Of a stretch of DNA of 64,000 bases, positions 48,128 through 56,804 are shown piece after piece. The notes beneath the pieces are model-generated. The model searched no databases. It saw only the letters and a program-made list of their open reading frames with translations, and had not been told where the DNA came from. The stretch covers positions 1 through 64,000 of the forward strand of contig NZ_JARQWW010000008.1 of NCBI RefSeq assembly GCF_029543125.1, in the 5' to 3' direction. The translations under genes were made by a program, and so were the position numbers. Source of the DNA: Caulobacter segnis. GTDB taxonomy: Bacteria > Pseudomonadota > Alphaproteobacteria > Caulobacterales > Caulobacteraceae. Positions within the stretch are counted from its first letter, which is position 1. Every line of letters starts with the position of its first letter.

Positions 48128-48850
48128 CTATTTCAGCGCATAGCTGACCGTCGTCACTACCCGGAGGCGCTTCATGATCGAAGCGTCCGCCCCCTGATCG
48201 CCCACCGGGTCACGCGCCTGGATTTCGAACGAGCCTTGCGTGGCGCGGCTGATGCCGCCGAGACTGGCGCCGCTGTCGCGGGCGAACTGTTCGGCGCCGC
48301 TGCGGGCGCTGGCCGTGGCTTCCTTGATCATGGCCGGCCGCACGTCGTTCAGCTTGGTGAAGACGTAGGACGCGCCGCGGAAGTCCTGCAGAACTACGCC
48401 CTGCCGGACCAGGTCGGACAGGGCCCGCGTCGTGCCCTGCACCCGGTCCACGTCGTTCGAGCGCACGGACACGGTCTGGGCCAGGATGTAGCGGGCGCGG
48501 ACGTTCTGCGGCCCGTATTCGCGGGCGTTGTTGTCCACCACCTCCAGACGGCCGAGATCGATCTCCTCGGGCTTGAAGCCCTGGGCGGTCAGGAAGCCCC
48601 TCACCTTGCCGATGTCAGCATCGATGGCCGCTTGCACCTGGGACAACTCATCGCCGGACTGGGTGAAGCGCAACGGCATCACCGCGAGATCAGCTTTCGC
48701 GTCCCGCTCGGCCAGGCCGCGCACGGTGACGGTGCGGTCACCAGTGCGTGCATCGACGATGCCGGCCCCGATCAGGCCGCCGCCCACCGCCACCCCTATA
48801 GCCAGCAGGCCGCCAGCCACAGCGGCCGACAGCAGACGATTGTCGCTCAT
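48128..48850 (-). CDS. SIMPL domain-containing protein
   Basis: A 240-residue protein with one N-terminal membrane segment (LLSAAVAGGLLAIGVAVGGGL) and the SIMPL (DUF541) domain: VTVRGLAERDAKADLAVMPLRF and VQAAIDADIGKVRGFLTAQGF, then a C-terminal ATASARSGAEQFARDSGASLGG. The domain is found in outer-membrane or periplasmic proteins of unknown role. GGAGAGG lies just before the ATG at 48850. The terminal sequence YALK is normal for the family. Confidence 0.85.
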   Translation of the reverse strand: MSDNRLLSAAVAGGLLAIGVAVGGGLIGAGIVDARTGDRTVTVRGLAERDAKADLAVMPLRFTQSGDELSQVQAAIDADIGKVRGFLTAQGFKPEEIDLGRLEVVDNNAREYGPQNVRARYILAQTVSVRSNDVDRVQGTTRALSDLVRQGVVLQDFRGASYVFTKLNDVRPAMIKEATASARSGAEQFARDSGASLGGISRATQGSFEIQARDPVGDQGADASIMKRLRVVTTVSYALK

Positions 48851-48946
48851 GAACCTCTCCATGGGCGCACCCGCGCGCCCGACAGAGGTGCTAACGCACA
48901 GCTTCCCGCCAGGATCTGAAGGGACGGTTCAGCGGAGGTTCAGGGC

Positions 48947-49267
48947 CTAATGATGCGCGTGGTGCTCGGCGTTTCGCTTCCGGGTCGCCGCCGCCTTCTT
49001 GGCCGAGGCCGAGCGTTCAGCCGCTGACCGACTGGCCGAGGCTTCGCCGCCCTTCTTGCCGCCCTTCTTGGCGGCGGGATGGCCGGTGTCCTTGCCGCGA
49101 CCGGAGCCGCCGGGCTTCTTGCCGCCGCCATCATCCTTGTTGACGGTGGCCCAGGCGCGTCGCTCGGCCTCCTTCTCGGAGACACCCTTAGCCTCGTAGC
49201 CCTCGGCGATGTGGTCGGCCTTGCGCTCCTGCTTGTCGGTGTACTTGGACTTGTCGCCGCGTGGCAT
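48947..49267 (-). CDS. Small basic protein, plasmid-stabilisation-like (106 aa)
   Basis: A 106-residue, highly charged protein with start MPRGDKSKYTDKQERKADHI, then GYEAKGVSEKEAERRAWATVNK and a Gly/Lys/Ser/Ala-rich C-terminal tail with KKGGKKGG and KKAAATRKRN. It is often called a plasmid stabilisation protein without proof. Length and charge suggest a DNA-binding or disordered stress protein. AAGGAGG precedes the ATG at 49267 at a good distance. A stress-type promoter is just upstream. Confidence 0.78.
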   Translation of the reverse strand: MPRGDKSKYTDKQERKADHIAEGYEAKGVSEKEAERRAWATVNKDDGGGKKPGGSGRGKDTGHPAAKKGGKKGGEASASRSAAERSASAKKAAATRKRNAEHHAHH

Positions 49268-49293
49268 GGCGTCCTCCTTCAACTGTAGGAGGC

Positions 49294-49318
49294 AACCGGC
49301 CGGAACGCCGCTTGTTCC
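49294..49318 (-). promoter_or_regulatory. EcfG/SigT-type general stress promoter
   Basis: On the minus strand GGAAC (49318-49314) and GGTT (49297-49294) are 16 bases apart. It faces the small basic protein gene, 27 bases away. The -10 half has G for C. Confidence 0.55.
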
Positions 49319-49323
49319 AAGCG

Positions 49324-50739
49324 CTACAGGAGGGCCGCGCGCATGGCCTCGATCCGCGCCAGCTTGTCCTGGAGCGGCGCCCAGTCATCGCCGTCGGCGA
49401 TCGGCGCCCACAGGGCCTCGACCTCCTCAATCAACAACTCTTCGGGTTCCGGCTTCTGGAAATAGTCCGCATCGAGCCTTTCCGGCCGGATCGACTCGTA
49501 CTGCGCCAACAGCGCGCGAACAGCCGTGAAGCCCTCGGAGTCATAAGCCGCCGCCCTCGGTCCCGACATCGCTCGTTTCTCCGACGCCGTCCCACCGAAC
49601 CAGTCAAAGAACACCGGCTCCCAGCGCACGGCGTCGCCGGCCTCGGCCATGGCGCGGAATAGGGTGCTGATCAGGGCGATGTCCAGCTCCTCCTCGGCGC
49701 TGGCGATTCCCAGGCGGTCGAGCACGGCGCCGCGCAGGGCGTATCGGTAGGCCCCATCGAAGGTGTTCAGCGCCGCCACCAGACCGTCGGAGCCGGTGAC
49801 CAAGGTCAGGCAGGCCGCCAGCTGCTGCAGGTTCCAGAACGCCGCCTCCGGCTGGCGGCCGAAGCTGTAGAGGCCGGTCTGGTCGAAATAAGCGGCGGTG
49901 AAACCCGGCTCGTTGCGCGGCAAGAAGCGCCATGGGCCGTAGTCGAAGCTCTCTCCCGTCACCACCATGTTGTCGGTGTTCAGCACTCCATGAACGAAGC
50001 CGGCGGCCATCCAGCGGGCGGCGAGGTTGGCGGTGCGCTTCACGGTTTCGGCCAGCATGGCGGCGGGCAGGTCGTCCGTCCCCGCCAGATGCGGGAAATA
50101 GACCTCTGCCACATGCTCCACGAGCTTTCCGATCAGGTCGGCCCGGTCGAAGAAGGCGTGGCGCTGGAACGTCCCGAACCGGATGTGGCTGTGCGACAGG
50201 CGGGTCAGCACCGCCGAGCGCGTCGGGCTTGGCTCATCGCCGCGGGTGAGAGCTTCCCCCGTCTCCACCAGGGAGAAGGCGCGGGAGGTCGGCACGCCCT
50301 GCGCCTCCAGCATGGTCGCAGCCAGGATTTCGCGCACCCCGCCCTTCAGGGTCAGCCGGCCGTCGCCGCTGCGCGACCAGGGCGTCTGGCCCGATCCCTT
50401 GGTGGCGAGATCGAGCAGACGGTTGCTCCCGGCCTCGCGAAGCTGGGCGAAGAGGAAGCCCCGGCCGTCTCCGAGCTCGGGATTGTAGGTCCGGAACTGG
50501 TGGCCGTGATAGCGCATGGCCAGGGGCGCGGGCTGGTTGTCGGGCAAGGCCTCGAAGCGCGCGAAATGCGCGAGCCACTCTTCCTCTGTCAGAGTCTGAA
50601 GACCGACCGTGGCCGCAGCGCGATCATTGCGATGCCGCAGGATCGTTTCGGGGAAGGTCGCCGGGGCCGCCACATCGGCGAAGTCGGCGCCGAGCGCGGC
50701 GAAACGAGGATCGGGGCGATAGGCGGCGGAGACGGGCAT
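49324..50739 (-). CDS. selO: Protein adenylyltransferase SelO (YdiU)
   Basis: A 471-residue pseudokinase-fold enzyme that transfers AMP to proteins. Motifs seen: RYHGHQFRTYNPELGDGRG, TKGSGQTPWSRSGDGRLTLKGGVREI (nucleotide loop), and HGVLNTDNMVVTGESFDYGPW, the conserved metal-binding segment. The short C-terminal end lacks the selenocysteine-like residue of eukaryotic SelO. Bacterial SelO acts in oxidative stress response. Start is placed at the ATG at 50739, inside a frame that could begin 36 bases earlier. Confidence 0.93.
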   Translation of the reverse strand: MPVSAAYRPDPRFAALGADFADVAAPATFPETILRHRNDRAAATVGLQTLTEEEWLAHFARFEALPDNQPAPLAMRYHGHQFRTYNPELGDGRGFLFAQLREAGSNRLLDLATKGSGQTPWSRSGDGRLTLKGGVREILAATMLEAQGVPTSRAFSLVETGEALTRGDEPSPTRSAVLTRLSHSHIRFGTFQRHAFFDRADLIGKLVEHVAEVYFPHLAGTDDLPAAMLAETVKRTANLAARWMAAGFVHGVLNTDNMVVTGESFDYGPWRFLPRNEPGFTAAYFDQTGLYSFGRQPEAAFWNLQQLAACLTLVTGSDGLVAALNTFDGAYRYALRGAVLDRLGIASAEEELDIALISTLFRAMAEAGDAVRWEPVFFDWFGGTASEKRAMSGPRAAAYDSEGFTAVRALLAQYESIRPERLDADYFQKPEPEELLIEEVEALWAPIADGDDWAPLQDKLARIEAMRAALL

Positions 50740-50939
50740 GACCTGCAAATGCGCAAGAGGGCCGAACGGGCGCAAGCGCGAAGCGTCCCGATCCTGCTCG
50801 ACAACGCGCGAAGGGGTCGTCTATCAAGACCGCAGAGATCAGGTCGCCTTGGCGACCAGGCTGGCGCCCTGGCGGCGAATCCGGTCCGACGCCCGTCGAT
50901 AACCTGGCGTCACGACAGTCAACCGCGAGGGAGGCCGCC

Positions 50940-52127
50940 GTGGCGCGCAAGATCACACTCGATTTCCTCAAGACCGAAGCCGCGGCCGGCGCGGCGCTGG
51001 GACTGGCCGCCCTGGCGGCGATCATCATCGCCAACTCGCCCTGGGCGTCCGCCTATTTCTATTGGCTCAAGAGCGTACACACGCTTCAGGTCGGCCCGAT
51101 CAGCCTTGAACTGACGATCTCCGATTGGATCAAGGAAGGGCTGATGGCGATCTTTTTCCTCATGGTGGGGATGGAGATCAAGTACGAGATTCTGCGCGGC
51201 GAGCTCAGCGATCCCCGCCGCTTGGCGACTCCCGTCCTGGCGGCGCTTGGCGGAATGGTCGGGCCGGCGCTGGCCTATTTCGCCGTCGGCAAGGCTCTTG
51301 GCGCGCCTGGCGCCGGATGGCCTATCCCGCTGGCCACCGACATCGCCTTCGCCCTGGCCGTCTTCGGGTTCGTCGGCAAGGGGCTGCCATCCTCGCTGCG
51401 CATCTTCCTATTGACGCTGGCCATCGTGGATGACCTGGGGGCCATCGCCCTGATCGCCCTGCTGTTCAGTGAGGGCGCCCAACTCACCCCGCTCGCGGGC
51501 GTTCTGGCTCTGCTGGTCGGCGGCGGCCTTCTGGCGGCGCGGGTGCGGCTGACTGCGCCCTTCTGGGTGCTGGGCTTCGCGGCCGTCTGGTACCTGACGG
51601 TCCTATCGGGCCTCAGCACGTCCCTGACCGCCGTGGCCTTCGCCCTGATCGTCCCGCTCAAGGCGCGCAAGGAGAACCGCCAAAGCCCGATCAAGGAGGC
51701 GATCCACGAGCTCCACCCCTACAATGCTTTCCTGGTGCTGCCGCTGTTCGCCTTCGCCAAGGCCGGCGTCTCGTTCGCGGGCATGTCGTTTTCGACTCTG
51801 GCGGCCCCGCTGGTCGTCACGATCGCCCTGGCGCTCTTCCTCGGAAAGCAGGCCGGCGTTTTGGCCATGGCCGCCCTGGCCTCCCTGCTGAAGATCGGCG
51901 CGCGGCCCACGGGCGCAACCTGGAGGCAGGTCTATGGCGTGGCGATTCTCTGCGGCGTCGGCTTCACCATGAGCCTGTTCATCGGCGTCCTGGCCTTCCC
52001 CGGCGCGGTGGATTCGCCTGAACAGGTTCAGGTGAAGCTGGGCGTGCTGGGCGGCTCGCTGCTGTCGGTGATCTGGGGCGCCATGGTGCTGGCCGGCGCG
52101 CGCAAGGCCGCCCCTTCGCAGATCTAG
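50940..52127 (+). CDS. nhaA: Na+/H+ antiporter NhaA
   Basis: A 395-residue inner-membrane antiporter exchanging sodium for protons. The DD motif TLAIVDDLGAIALIALLF holds the ion-binding Asp pair, and SDWIKEGLMAIFFLMVGMEIKYEIL and PLATDIAFALAVFGFVGKGLP are also family hallmarks. About 12 helices. The start is GTG at 50940, with GAGGGAGG 6 bases upstream. Likely supports pH and salt homeostasis. It lies after selO in the opposite direction. Confidence 0.95.
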   Translation: MARKITLDFLKTEAAAGAALGLAALAAIIIANSPWASAYFYWLKSVHTLQVGPISLELTISDWIKEGLMAIFFLMVGMEIKYEILRGELSDPRRLATPVLAALGGMVGPALAYFAVGKALGAPGAGWPIPLATDIAFALAVFGFVGKGLPSSLRIFLLTLAIVDDLGAIALIALLFSEGAQLTPLAGVLALLVGGGLLAARVRLTAPFWVLGFAAVWYLTVLSGLSTSLTAVAFALIVPLKARKENRQSPIKEAIHELHPYNAFLVLPLFAFAKAGVSFAGMSFSTLAAPLVVTIALALFLGKQAGVLAMAALASLLKIGARPTGATWRQVYGVAILCGVGFTMSLFIGVLAFPGAVDSPEQVQVKLGVLGGSLLSVIWGAMVLAGARKAAPSQI

Positions 52128-52162
52128 GGGGAACGGCGGTCACCCGCCGTACCCGACTCACG

Positions 52163-52201
52163 AAAGCGACGCAGGGGAAGCCTGCCGTGGTTGTCGCTTT
52201 T
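52163..52201 (+). terminator. Terminator after nhaA
   Basis: AAAGCGAC (52163-52170) pairs with GTCGCTTT (52193-52200); an inner stem GCAGG/CCTGC (52171-52185) stacks inside, followed by T. Confidence 0.65.
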
Positions 52202-52367
52202 GCGACACATCAGCCCGATTCCGTTACGCCGTAAGGGATTCCTCTTGCTCGGCTTGGCGAACCTGATTTAGCTGAACACTTGTTCGAATGCGCAGGGTCC
52301 GCCCTGCGTGTTCGATCTGCCAAACGCGGGGCTCGACATCCGCGTGGACACAAAACTGAGGTAGGAA
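52202..52367. promoter_or_regulatory. TonB-receptor leader with repeats
   Basis: TGTTCGA occurs twice, at 52281-52287 and 52309-52315, on either side of the hairpin CGCAGGG/CCCTGCG (52291-52308). The pair lies 53 bases before the receptor ATG and may be a regulator site or 5' RNA structure. No gene is present in this gap. Confidence 0.45.
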
Positions 52368-54773
52368 ATGCACTTCACCCGATTCATCCGACGCTCGGCG
52401 TCTGTCCTGGTTTTGGCGTCCGCGGCTGCCAGCGCGGCCCACGCGCAAGACGCCATCGCGACGATCGACTCCATCATCGTCACCGCCCAGAAGCGCGAGC
52501 AGAACCTGCAGGACGTGCCGATCGTGGTCACGGCCCTGCCGCAACAACTGCTGCAGGACGCCGGCGTGCGGGACATCAAGGATCTGCAGATCCTGACCCC
52601 TGGCCTGAACGTCGCCTCGACGTCGAACGAAACCAACACCACCGTCCGCATCCGCGGCGTCGGCACCGTCGGCGACAACCCCGGCCTGGAATCGTCGGTC
52701 CTGGTGACCATCGACGGCGTCTATCGTCCCCGCAACGGCGTGGCCTTCAACGACCTGGGCGAACTTGAGCGCATCGAAGTGCTGAAGGGCCCGCAAGGCA
52801 CCCTGTTCGGCAAGAACACCTCGGCCGGCGTCATCAACATCATCACCAAGGCTCCGGAGTTCGTCTTCGGCGCCGAGGCCGAGGCCACCTTCGGCAATTA
52901 TGGCACGAAGGGCGGCTCGGTCGCCGTGACCGGTCCGATCATGGGCGACAAGTTGGCCGGCCGCCTGTTCGCGGCGGTCCGCGAACGTGACGGCTTCTAT
53001 GACATCGTCACCGGCCAGGGCCCGCGCACGAACACTGAAGACGGCAATCAGGACTATTACACCGTCCGCGGCCAACTTCTGTTCACGCCGAACGACGACG
53101 TGGATGTCCGCATCATCGCCGACTACACCAAGCGCGATGAAAGCTGCTGCGTCGGCGTGCAGATCGTGAACGGCGCGACCGCCCCGATCGTCAACGCCCT
53201 GGGCGGCGGCAATGCCTTGGCCAATCCGCCGCGTCCGTTCGACCGCACCTCCTACGCCAACCGTCCGACCGATCAGGAGATCGAGGACATGGGCGCGTCG
53301 ATGGAAGTGAACTGGGACCTGGAAGGCCTGGGCGGCGCGACGATCACCTCGATCACCGCCGGCCGGAACTGGAAGACCAACAACGGCCAGGACATCGACT
53401 TCACGACGATGGACCTCGCCTACCGCACCCCGGACTGGAGCACCGAGTTCGGCCAGTTCAGCCAGGAACTGCGTCTGGCCGGCCGAACCGAGCGCCTCGA
53501 CTGGCAGGTGGGCCTGTTCTACGCCCGCGAGACCCTGGATCAGTACACGCCGTTCGTCTTCGGCCGTCAGTATGAGACCTATCTGAGCCTGCTGCTGTCC
53601 AGCGGCACGAACCCGAACCTGGTCTCGCTGCTCACCGGGCTGCCCTCCGGCTCGATCTTCACCCCGGGCGCCGGCGCTCGCGACACCTACAAGCAGAAGT
53701 CCAACAGCCTGGCCTTCTTCACCAACAACACGCTGAAGCTGACCGACGCCTTCGATATCACGCTGGGCCTGCGCTACACGCGTGAAGAGAAGGACCTGTC
53801 CACCCGCTACACCAACGCGCCGGGCACCAACGGCTGCGCCGCCGCCCTGAGCCGCGTGCCGATCATCGCCGGCGCCGTCGGCGCCGCGAACGCCGCGACC
53901 GTCCTTGGCAACATCTGCCTGCCCTGGACCGATCCGGGCTTCAATAACCGCGGCACCCAGCAGGCTCGCGAAGAAGACGAGCTGACCGGCACCATCAAGG
54001 CTTCGTACCGTTGGAACGAGGACGTGATGACCTATGCGTCCTACGCCCGCGGCTACAAGGCCGGCGGCTTCAACCTCGACCGGGCCCGCATTGGCCTGGG
54101 CGTGGTGAACCCGGACACGGCGTTCCCGGAAGAGACCGTCGACTCCTACGAACTGGGCCTGAAGACCAGCTGGCTGAACCGCACCCTGTCGCTGAACGCC
54201 GCGGCGTTCCATCAGGAGTTCCAGGGCTTCCAGCTGAACGCCTTCACCGGCACCAGCTACATCGTCACCTCGATCCCGAAGGTCAAATCGGTCGGCGTCG
54301 ACACCGACCTCCTGTGGTTCACGCCCCTCAAGGGCCTGACCCTGCAGGGCGGCGTGACCTATGCGGTGACCGAATACGGCCAGTTCACGCCAGGCGCCGG
54401 CGTCTCGCCGCGCCTGCCGGGCGCGCGCCTGTCCTTCGCTCCGCTGTGGTCGGGTTCCATGGCCGCCAGCTATTCCCACGACCTGGGCGACACCCTGGAG
54501 CTGCGCACCAGCCTCAGCGGCAAGTACTCGTCGATGTTCAACACCGGCTCGGACCTGCACCCGGCCAAGGAGCAAGACGCCTTCTGGCTGGTCAACGCCC
54601 GCATCGCCATCGGCACCCAGGACGAACGCTGGACCGCCGAGCTGTGGGCCCAGAACCTGCTGGACGAAGAGTACCTTCAGGTGGGTTACGACGCCCCGCT
54701 GCAAAGCGGCGGCTTCGACGCCTTCCTCGGCGCCCCGCGCACCTACGGCGTGACCCTGCGGGCCAAGTTCTAA
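52368..54773 (+). CDS. TonB-dependent receptor
   Basis: An 801-residue outer-membrane receptor. A signal peptide (VLVLASAAASAAHAQ) is followed by the TonB box DSIIVTAQKREQNLQDVP, the plug domain (LQILTPGLNVAS, LVTIDGVYRPRNG, GPQGTLFGKNTSAGVINIIT), and a beta-barrel ending YGVTLRAKF with a C-terminal Phe. This subtype is common in Caulobacter and Sphingomonas and imports unknown substrates such as sugars, aromatics or polysaccharide fragments. It lies alone with a strong terminator. Confidence 0.94.
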   Translation: MHFTRFIRRSASVLVLASAAASAAHAQDAIATIDSIIVTAQKREQNLQDVPIVVTALPQQLLQDAGVRDIKDLQILTPGLNVASTSNETNTTVRIRGVGTVGDNPGLESSVLVTIDGVYRPRNGVAFNDLGELERIEVLKGPQGTLFGKNTSAGVINIITKAPEFVFGAEAEATFGNYGTKGGSVAVTGPIMGDKLAGRLFAAVRERDGFYDIVTGQGPRTNTEDGNQDYYTVRGQLLFTPNDDVDVRIIADYTKRDESCCVGVQIVNGATAPIVNALGGGNALANPPRPFDRTSYANRPTDQEIEDMGASMEVNWDLEGLGGATITSITAGRNWKTNNGQDIDFTTMDLAYRTPDWSTEFGQFSQELRLAGRTERLDWQVGLFYARETLDQYTPFVFGRQYETYLSLLLSSGTNPNLVSLLTGLPSGSIFTPGAGARDTYKQKSNSLAFFTNNTLKLTDAFDITLGLRYTREEKDLSTRYTNAPGTNGCAAALSRVPIIAGAVGAANAATVLGNICLPWTDPGFNNRGTQQAREEDELTGTIKASYRWNEDVMTYASYARGYKAGGFNLDRARIGLGVVNPDTAFPEETVDSYELGLKTSWLNRTLSLNAAAFHQEFQGFQLNAFTGTSYIVTSIPKVKSVGVDTDLLWFTPLKGLTLQGGVTYAVTEYGQFTPGAGVSPRLPGARLSFAPLWSGSMAASYSHDLGDTLELRTSLSGKYSSMFNTGSDLHPAKEQDAFWLVNARIAIGTQDERWTAELWAQNLLDEEYLQVGYDAPLQSGGFDAFLGAPRTYGVTLRAKF

Positions 54774-54799
54774 GACCCGAAGAGGTCGGACTGAAAGCA

Positions 54800-54833
54800 G
54801 GGCGGCCCGGAGAGATCCGGGCCGCCCTTTTCT
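54800..54833 (+). terminator. Intrinsic terminator after TonB-dependent receptor
   Basis: GGGCGGCCCGG (54800-54810) pairs with CCGGGCCGCCC (54817-54827), followed by TTTTC. Confidence 0.9.
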
Positions 54834-54840
54834 TTTGTTG

Positions 54841-54930
54841 CGTCCTTCGGGACGGCCTTCGGCCATCCTCAGGATGACGAGTTCAGAGCTTCGTCATGCT
54901 GAGGAGCGCGTTAGCGCGTCTCGAAGCACG
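54841..54930. repeat. Inverted pair of type A intergenic repeats
   Basis: Two facing repeats: CGTCCTTCGGGACGG...CATCCTCAGGATGACG at left, and CGTCATGCTGAGGAGCGCG...TCTCGAAGCACG at right. The right arm matches the element at 15681-15727. They form a BIME-like palindromic unit between the receptor terminator and proC end. Confidence 0.75.
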
Positions 54931-54940
54931 CAGGGCGCGC

Positions 54941-55723
54941 CTAGCCCAGTTCGCGGGAGCGCTTCACCGCCGCAGCCACGGCGTGAGACATCAGGCGCGG
55001 GAGGCCGTTCTCGTCGAACAGTACGTCAAGCGCCGCCTGGGTCGTACCGTTGGGCGAGGTCACCTGGCGGCGCAGTTCCGCGGGCGAAGTGTCGGATTGG
55101 CCCATCAGCGCGGCGGCGCCGACGATGGTGGAGCGCGCCAGCTCCGACGCCGCTTCCGGCGTCAGGCCCTGGCTGACGCCGGCGCCTTCCAGCGCCTCGA
55201 CCAGGGCGTAGAGATAGGCCGGAGCCGAACCCGAAACCGCCGTGGCGGCGTGCATAAGGTTCTCATCAGTAAGGTCCACCGTCGTGGCGATGGGATCGAA
55301 CAGCTTGTGGGCCAGCCCGCGCGCCTCGGCCTCAGCCGCGAAGACGCTCACCGTGCCCTTGGCCACGGCCACGGCGGTGGTCGGCATGATGCGGGCGACC
55401 GTGCGACCGCCGAAGGCCTGGCTGAGGTCCTGGGAGGAGACGCCGGCGACCATGGAGATGATCACCGCGTCCTTGGCCAGCAGGCCGGAGACCTCCTCCG
55501 CGACACCGCGCCATAGCTGTGGCTTCACCGCCAGGATGACCGTCTTGGCGGTCTTCAGGGCGCTGTCGGCGGGGTTCACCTGCGCGCCCGAGCCCGCGAA
55601 GGCTTCACCCGCGCTGGGATCACGAATGATGAGATCGGAGGTCGCGACGGCGCCCGTCTGGCGCCAACCGTCGATGATGGCGCCGCCCATACGGCCCGCG
55701 CCCAGAAGAAGGATCGGAGTCAT
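54941..55723 (-). CDS. proC: Pyrroline-5-carboxylate reductase
   Basis: The last enzyme of proline synthesis, reducing P5C to L-proline with NAD(P)H. The 260-residue protein has ILLLGAGRMGGAI (nucleotide binding), ILAVKPQLW and the C-terminal signature SGSAPAYLYALVEALEGAGVSQGL with TSPNGTTQAALDVL. The start ATG at 55723 opens directly on the Rossmann strand; a start at 55753 has a GGAG sequence closer but adds unconserved residues. It lies 57 bases downstream of the YbjN gene and is likely cotranscribed. Confidence 0.95.
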   Translation of the reverse strand: MTPILLLGAGRMGGAIIDGWRQTGAVATSDLIIRDPSAGEAFAGSGAQVNPADSALKTAKTVILAVKPQLWRGVAEEVSGLLAKDAVIISMVAGVSSQDLSQAFGGRTVARIMPTTAVAVAKGTVSVFAAEAEARGLAHKLFDPIATTVDLTDENLMHAATAVSGSAPAYLYALVEALEGAGVSQGLTPEAASELARSTIVGAAALMGQSDTSPAELRRQVTSPNGTTQAALDVLFDENGLPRLMSHAVAAAVKRSRELG

Positions 55724-55780
55724 GGGGTTGGTCTTTAAACCCCATTTCTCCAATCCGCGAGGTGGATCAGGCCAAACGTC

Positions 55781-56293
55781 TCAGGCTTGGCCGACGGTCT
55801 CGAACATGCAGGCGGCCATGGCCTCGTCCGGGGTCTTGGCCTTGTGCAGCAGGAAGTCGAAGGCCGGATAGAAGCGGTCAGCCGCCTCCATCGCCGCGTC
55901 GATCATCGAGGCGGCCTGGCCCAGGGTCGGACGATCGCTGGTGGGGAGGGACATGGAGTGGCGGAACACCACCTCGCCGTCCTCAGCCCAGATCTCGAAG
56001 TGACCGAGCCAGCAGCGCTGGTTGATCAGGCTCAGCAGCTCATAGGCCGCCGGGCGCTTGGTCTTGGAAGCGCGCAGGTCCAGCGACAGGCAGAGCTGAA
56101 GGCATTCCGCCTCCGGCCGCCAGGCGAACCAAAGCTCGTAGTCCTTCCAGTCGCCGGCCAGGGCGAAGGCGAGATCGCCGTCCTCGGTCCGGTCGAAGGT
56201 CAGGTTCTCGGACGCCAGCACATGCTCGACCACGTCCAGCGGATCGAGCGCCAGGAAGGCCTCTTCGTCGTCTGAGTGCGTGTCCATCGACAT
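55781..56293 (-). CDS. YbjN domain-containing protein
   Basis: A 170-residue protein of the YbjN family, structurally like type III secretion chaperones and of unclear function (linked in E. coli to stress and motility). Seen here: LDPLDVVEHVLASENLTFDRTEDGDLAFAL, then CLQLCLSLDLRAS and the helix AASMIDAAMEAADRFYPAFDFLL. It begins at the ATG at 56293 after AAGGGG; a TTG at 56311 is less likely. proC follows. Confidence 0.88.
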   Translation of the reverse strand: MSMDTHSDDEEAFLALDPLDVVEHVLASENLTFDRTEDGDLAFALAGDWKDYELWFAWRPEAECLQLCLSLDLRASKTKRPAAYELLSLINQRCWLGHFEIWAEDGEVVFRHSMSLPTSDRPTLGQAASMIDAAMEAADRFYPAFDFLLHKAKTPDEAMAACMFETVGQA

Positions 56294-56336
56294 CCTAGTG
56301 TCCCCTTGCAAGAGGTGAGCGCGCCGCGGACCCGGC

Positions 56337-56359
56337 GTTAAGGTGAATCACCCCTTAAC
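56337..56359. promoter_or_regulatory. TTAA-flanked palindrome upstream of ybjN-like gene
   Basis: GTTAA-GGTGA-A-TCACC-CC-TTAAC at 56337-56359 is a two-part inverted repeat. Its TTAA arms recall CtrA-type half sites but the 13-base spacing differs from the TTAA-N7-TTAA consensus. It lies 44 bases from the YbjN start. Confidence 0.45.
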
Positions 56360-56433
56360 AACCGAGGCTAGACTGCTTCGCGGCCGTCACAACGCGCTTC
56401 TTGCAAGGCGCGAGCCAGCTTTCAGTGGAGGAA

Positions 56434-56712
56434 TCAGTCCGCCTTCGGGGCGGCTTTTTTGGCGGCCGGGTTGGCCTTGGCGGCAGGCTTGGGAGCGCCG
56501 CCCTTGAGGGCCTCGATCTCGGCGCGCAGAGCCGCGACCTCGGCCTTCAGGGCGTCGAAGTCGTCACGGCGGACCAAGTCGAACTCTGCAGCGAACTTGT
56601 CGGCCTGGGCGCGGAACGCCGTCTTGGCCTCTTCTCCAGCGGCCTGGGCGATGCCCATGGCGGCGGTGGTCAGCTTGGCGAATTCGTCGAGGAACGGGTT
56701 CTGGGTCTGCAT
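56434..56712 (-). CDS. ubiK: Accessory factor UbiK family protein
   Basis: A 92-residue protein with the BMFP/YqiC core FDLVRRDDFDALKAEVAALRAEIEALK, a coiled coil, after a helix with FAKLTTAAMGIAQAAGEEAKTAF. The tail is Lys/Ala/Pro-rich. UbiK binds UbiJ in aerobic ubiquinone synthesis. Here the partner is not adjacent. The gene is divergent from lgt at 92 bases. Confidence 0.88.
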   Translation of the reverse strand: MQTQNPFLDEFAKLTTAAMGIAQAAGEEAKTAFRAQADKFAAEFDLVRRDDFDALKAEVAALRAEIEALKGGAPKPAAKANPAAKKAAPKAD

Positions 56713-56804
56713 CGTCGGCTCTTTTCGGGACGCAATGGACGTCCCTGCTTGTCCCTATATGGGAAAGGGCAGGTGAAAGCGAAGGACTTTGCCTTTACAG
56801 GTTG

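Noticed and set aside
52224..54866. 880-codon minus-strand frame opposite the TonB receptor
   Set aside because: Shadow frame without motifs; the receptor on the plus strand is complete.
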